From Glaciihabitans tibetensis (GTDB lineage: Bacteria; Actinomycetota; Actinomycetes; Actinomycetales; Microbacteriaceae), in NCBI RefSeq assembly GCF_003003265.1, contig NZ_PVTL01000012.1:1-64000 (forward strand): a stretch of DNA of 64,000 nt, written 5' to 3'. The position numbers and the translations under genes are program-made. The notes beneath the pieces are model-generated. The model had not been told where the DNA came from. It did not search any database and worked only from the letters and a program-made list of their open reading frames with translations. Positions 63,011-64,000 of the stretch are shown piece by piece (position 1 is the first letter of the stretch; every line of letters begins with the position of its first letter).

Positions 63011-63973
63011 ATGAGACTCGGATACAAACTTGCTGCTGAGGGGTTCGGACCCCAGGAACTCGTACGCCAGGCCGTTGCCGCCGAGGAGGCCGGCTTCGAT
63101 TTTGTTGAGATAAGCGACCACTTTCATCCGTGGCTGGATGCGCAGGGCCACTCCCCCTTTGCCTGGGGCGTGCTCGGTGCGATCGCGGCCAAGACGGAAC
63201 GCATCGGCATCGCCACCGGCGTGACCTGCCCGTCGATCCGCTACCACCCCGCGATCATCGCGCAGGCCGCGGCGACCATGGGGCTGCTGTCCGATGGCCG
63301 CTTCACCCTGGGCCTCGGGTCGGGCGAGCGGCTGAACGAGCACGTCGTGGGCAACGGGTTCCCGAGCGTCGCCAAGCGGCACGAGATGCTGCGCGAGTCG
63401 ATCGAGATAATCCGGCTGCTGTGGTCGGGCGGCTACCAGTCCTACGACGGCAAGCATCTGCAGCTGGAGGATGCGCGGGTGTTTGACCTGCCCGACATCC
63501 TGCCCACAATCGCGGTGGCGGTCAGTGGCCCCGCCTCGATCGCGCTGGCTGCGGAGCTCGGCGACGGCATCTTCTCGACGGAACCGAAGTCCAGCCTGGT
63601 GACGGGCTTTCGCGACGCGGGCGGAACCGGCCCCCTCTACGCCGAGGTGCCGCTGGCCTGGGCCACGAACGAGCAGGCGGCCGTCGACGCCGCGATGGAG
63701 ACGAGCCGCTGGGCCGTCACCGGCTGGAAGGTCATGAGCGAGCTGCCGAACCCCGTCAACTTTGAGGCTGCATCCGCCACCGTGCGGGAAGACGACATTC
63801 GCGAGCAGTTCGCCTGTGGGCCGGATGCTGCGTTGCACGTCGCCGCAGCGCGCAAGTATGTGGACGCCGGCTTCGATCACCTCGTGATGCAGAACGCCGG
63901 ACCCGACCCTGACGGGTTCATGGACTTCTTCGCGAGCGAGCTGGCTCCTGCGTTGCGGGAGTTGGGCTCGTGA
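63011..63973 (+). CDS. LLM-class F420-dependent oxidoreductase
   Basis: A 320-residue luciferase-like monooxygenase-fold enzyme with GYKLAAEGFGPQELVRQA, FVEISDHFHPWLDAQGHSPF, LLSDGRFTLGLGSGERLNEH and WSGGYQSYDGKHL, matching TIGR03557-type F420-dependent glucose-6-phosphate-dehydrogenase-like proteins. Substrate unknown. ATG 63011 starts the canonical fold; the 16-codon upstream extension is out of family. Only 27 bases follow before the window edge. Confidence 0.9.
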   Translation: MRLGYKLAAEGFGPQELVRQAVAAEEAGFDFVEISDHFHPWLDAQGHSPFAWGVLGAIAAKTERIGIATGVTCPSIRYHPAIIAQAAATMGLLSDGRFTLGLGSGERLNEHVVGNGFPSVAKRHEMLRESIEIIRLLWSGGYQSYDGKHLQLEDARVFDLPDILPTIAVAVSGPASIALAAELGDGIFSTEPKSSLVTGFRDAGGTGPLYAEVPLAWATNEQAAVDAAMETSRWAVTGWKVMSELPNPVNFEAASATVREDDIREQFACGPDAALHVAAARKYVDAGFDHLVMQNAGPDPDGFMDFFASELAPALRELGS

Positions 63974-64000
63974 GGCACCTGCCTGAACCAGCTGGGCGAA

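Noticed and set aside
62930..63880. 316-codon antisense frame opposite the LLM oxidoreductase
   Set aside because: The sense strand codes a clear family member; the antisense frame has no support.

Overview
The window looks like chromosomal DNA of a high-GC Gram-positive actinobacterium, most likely a member of Micrococcales/Microbacteriaceae. The support is the strong GC3 bias, GTG/TTG starts, a fused RmlC-RmlD protein, a DUF4012 protein, an LPXTG surface protein, an ER-type signal peptidase beside alternate (SipW-type) signal-peptide proteins, an F420-type LLM oxidoreductase and malate:quinone oxidoreductase. This assignment is inferred from gene content only. I saw no rRNA, tRNA or CRISPR array.

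Layout. 1-5 kb: a three-gene signalling module (sensor kinase, kinase-like membrane protein X, LuxR-type response regulator) flanked by two paralogous ~95-residue proteins of unknown function. 5-13 kb: an orphan sensor kinase, a secreted esterase, and a quinone/aromatic detoxification cluster (FMN reductase, maleylacetate reductase, ring-cleaving dioxygenase, carboxylesterase) with a shared palindromic site in its two promoter regions, then small membrane and lipoprotein genes. 13-19.6 kb: a decaying stretch with an Lrp/AsnC pseudogene, a frameshifted M23 peptidase, an intact NarL-type two-component pair, a serine hydrolase broken by one stop codon, and an ABC exporter whose permease lacks its N-terminus. 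19.9-26 kb: two SGNH hydrolases and an acyltransferase-3 around nested insertion sequences (an IS3-family element, 21786-23090, inserted with a 3-bp duplication into an IS30-type transposase gene).

26-30 kb: thymidine kinase translationally coupled to a second copy of the kinase-X-regulator module. 30-52.5 kb: a large exopolysaccharide locus with a low-molecular-weight tyrosine phosphatase, LPXTG protein, polyprenyl glycosylphosphotransferase, DUF4012 protein, dTDP-rhamnose (rmlCD, rmlB), UDP-glucuronate (ugd) and GDP-fucose (gmd, fcl) genes, five glycosyltransferases, two hexapeptide acetyltransferases, a flippase-like protein, a Wzy-like polymerase and a Wzz/BY-kinase. The set implies a Wzx/Wzy-type acidic polymer containing fucose and rhamnose, tuned by tyrosine phosphorylation; rmlA and the GDP-mannose genes are not in the window.

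52.8-64 kb: mqo, two tiny ORFs, a degenerate SGNH-GAF fusion, a surface-protein operon with its own signal peptidase, a PadR regulator with membrane partner, a TetR regulator, a SnoaL-like protein and an LLM oxidoreductase.

The strongest candidate for an undescribed system is the duplicated kinase-X-regulator module: X is a multi-span membrane protein without a recognisable phospho-acceptor His or ATP-binding boxes, both copies use the same GTGA stop/start overlap between kinase and X, and one copy is joined to thymidine kinase next to the polysaccharide locus. A second theme is the abundance of short tandem repeats in linkers and leaders of regulatory genes.
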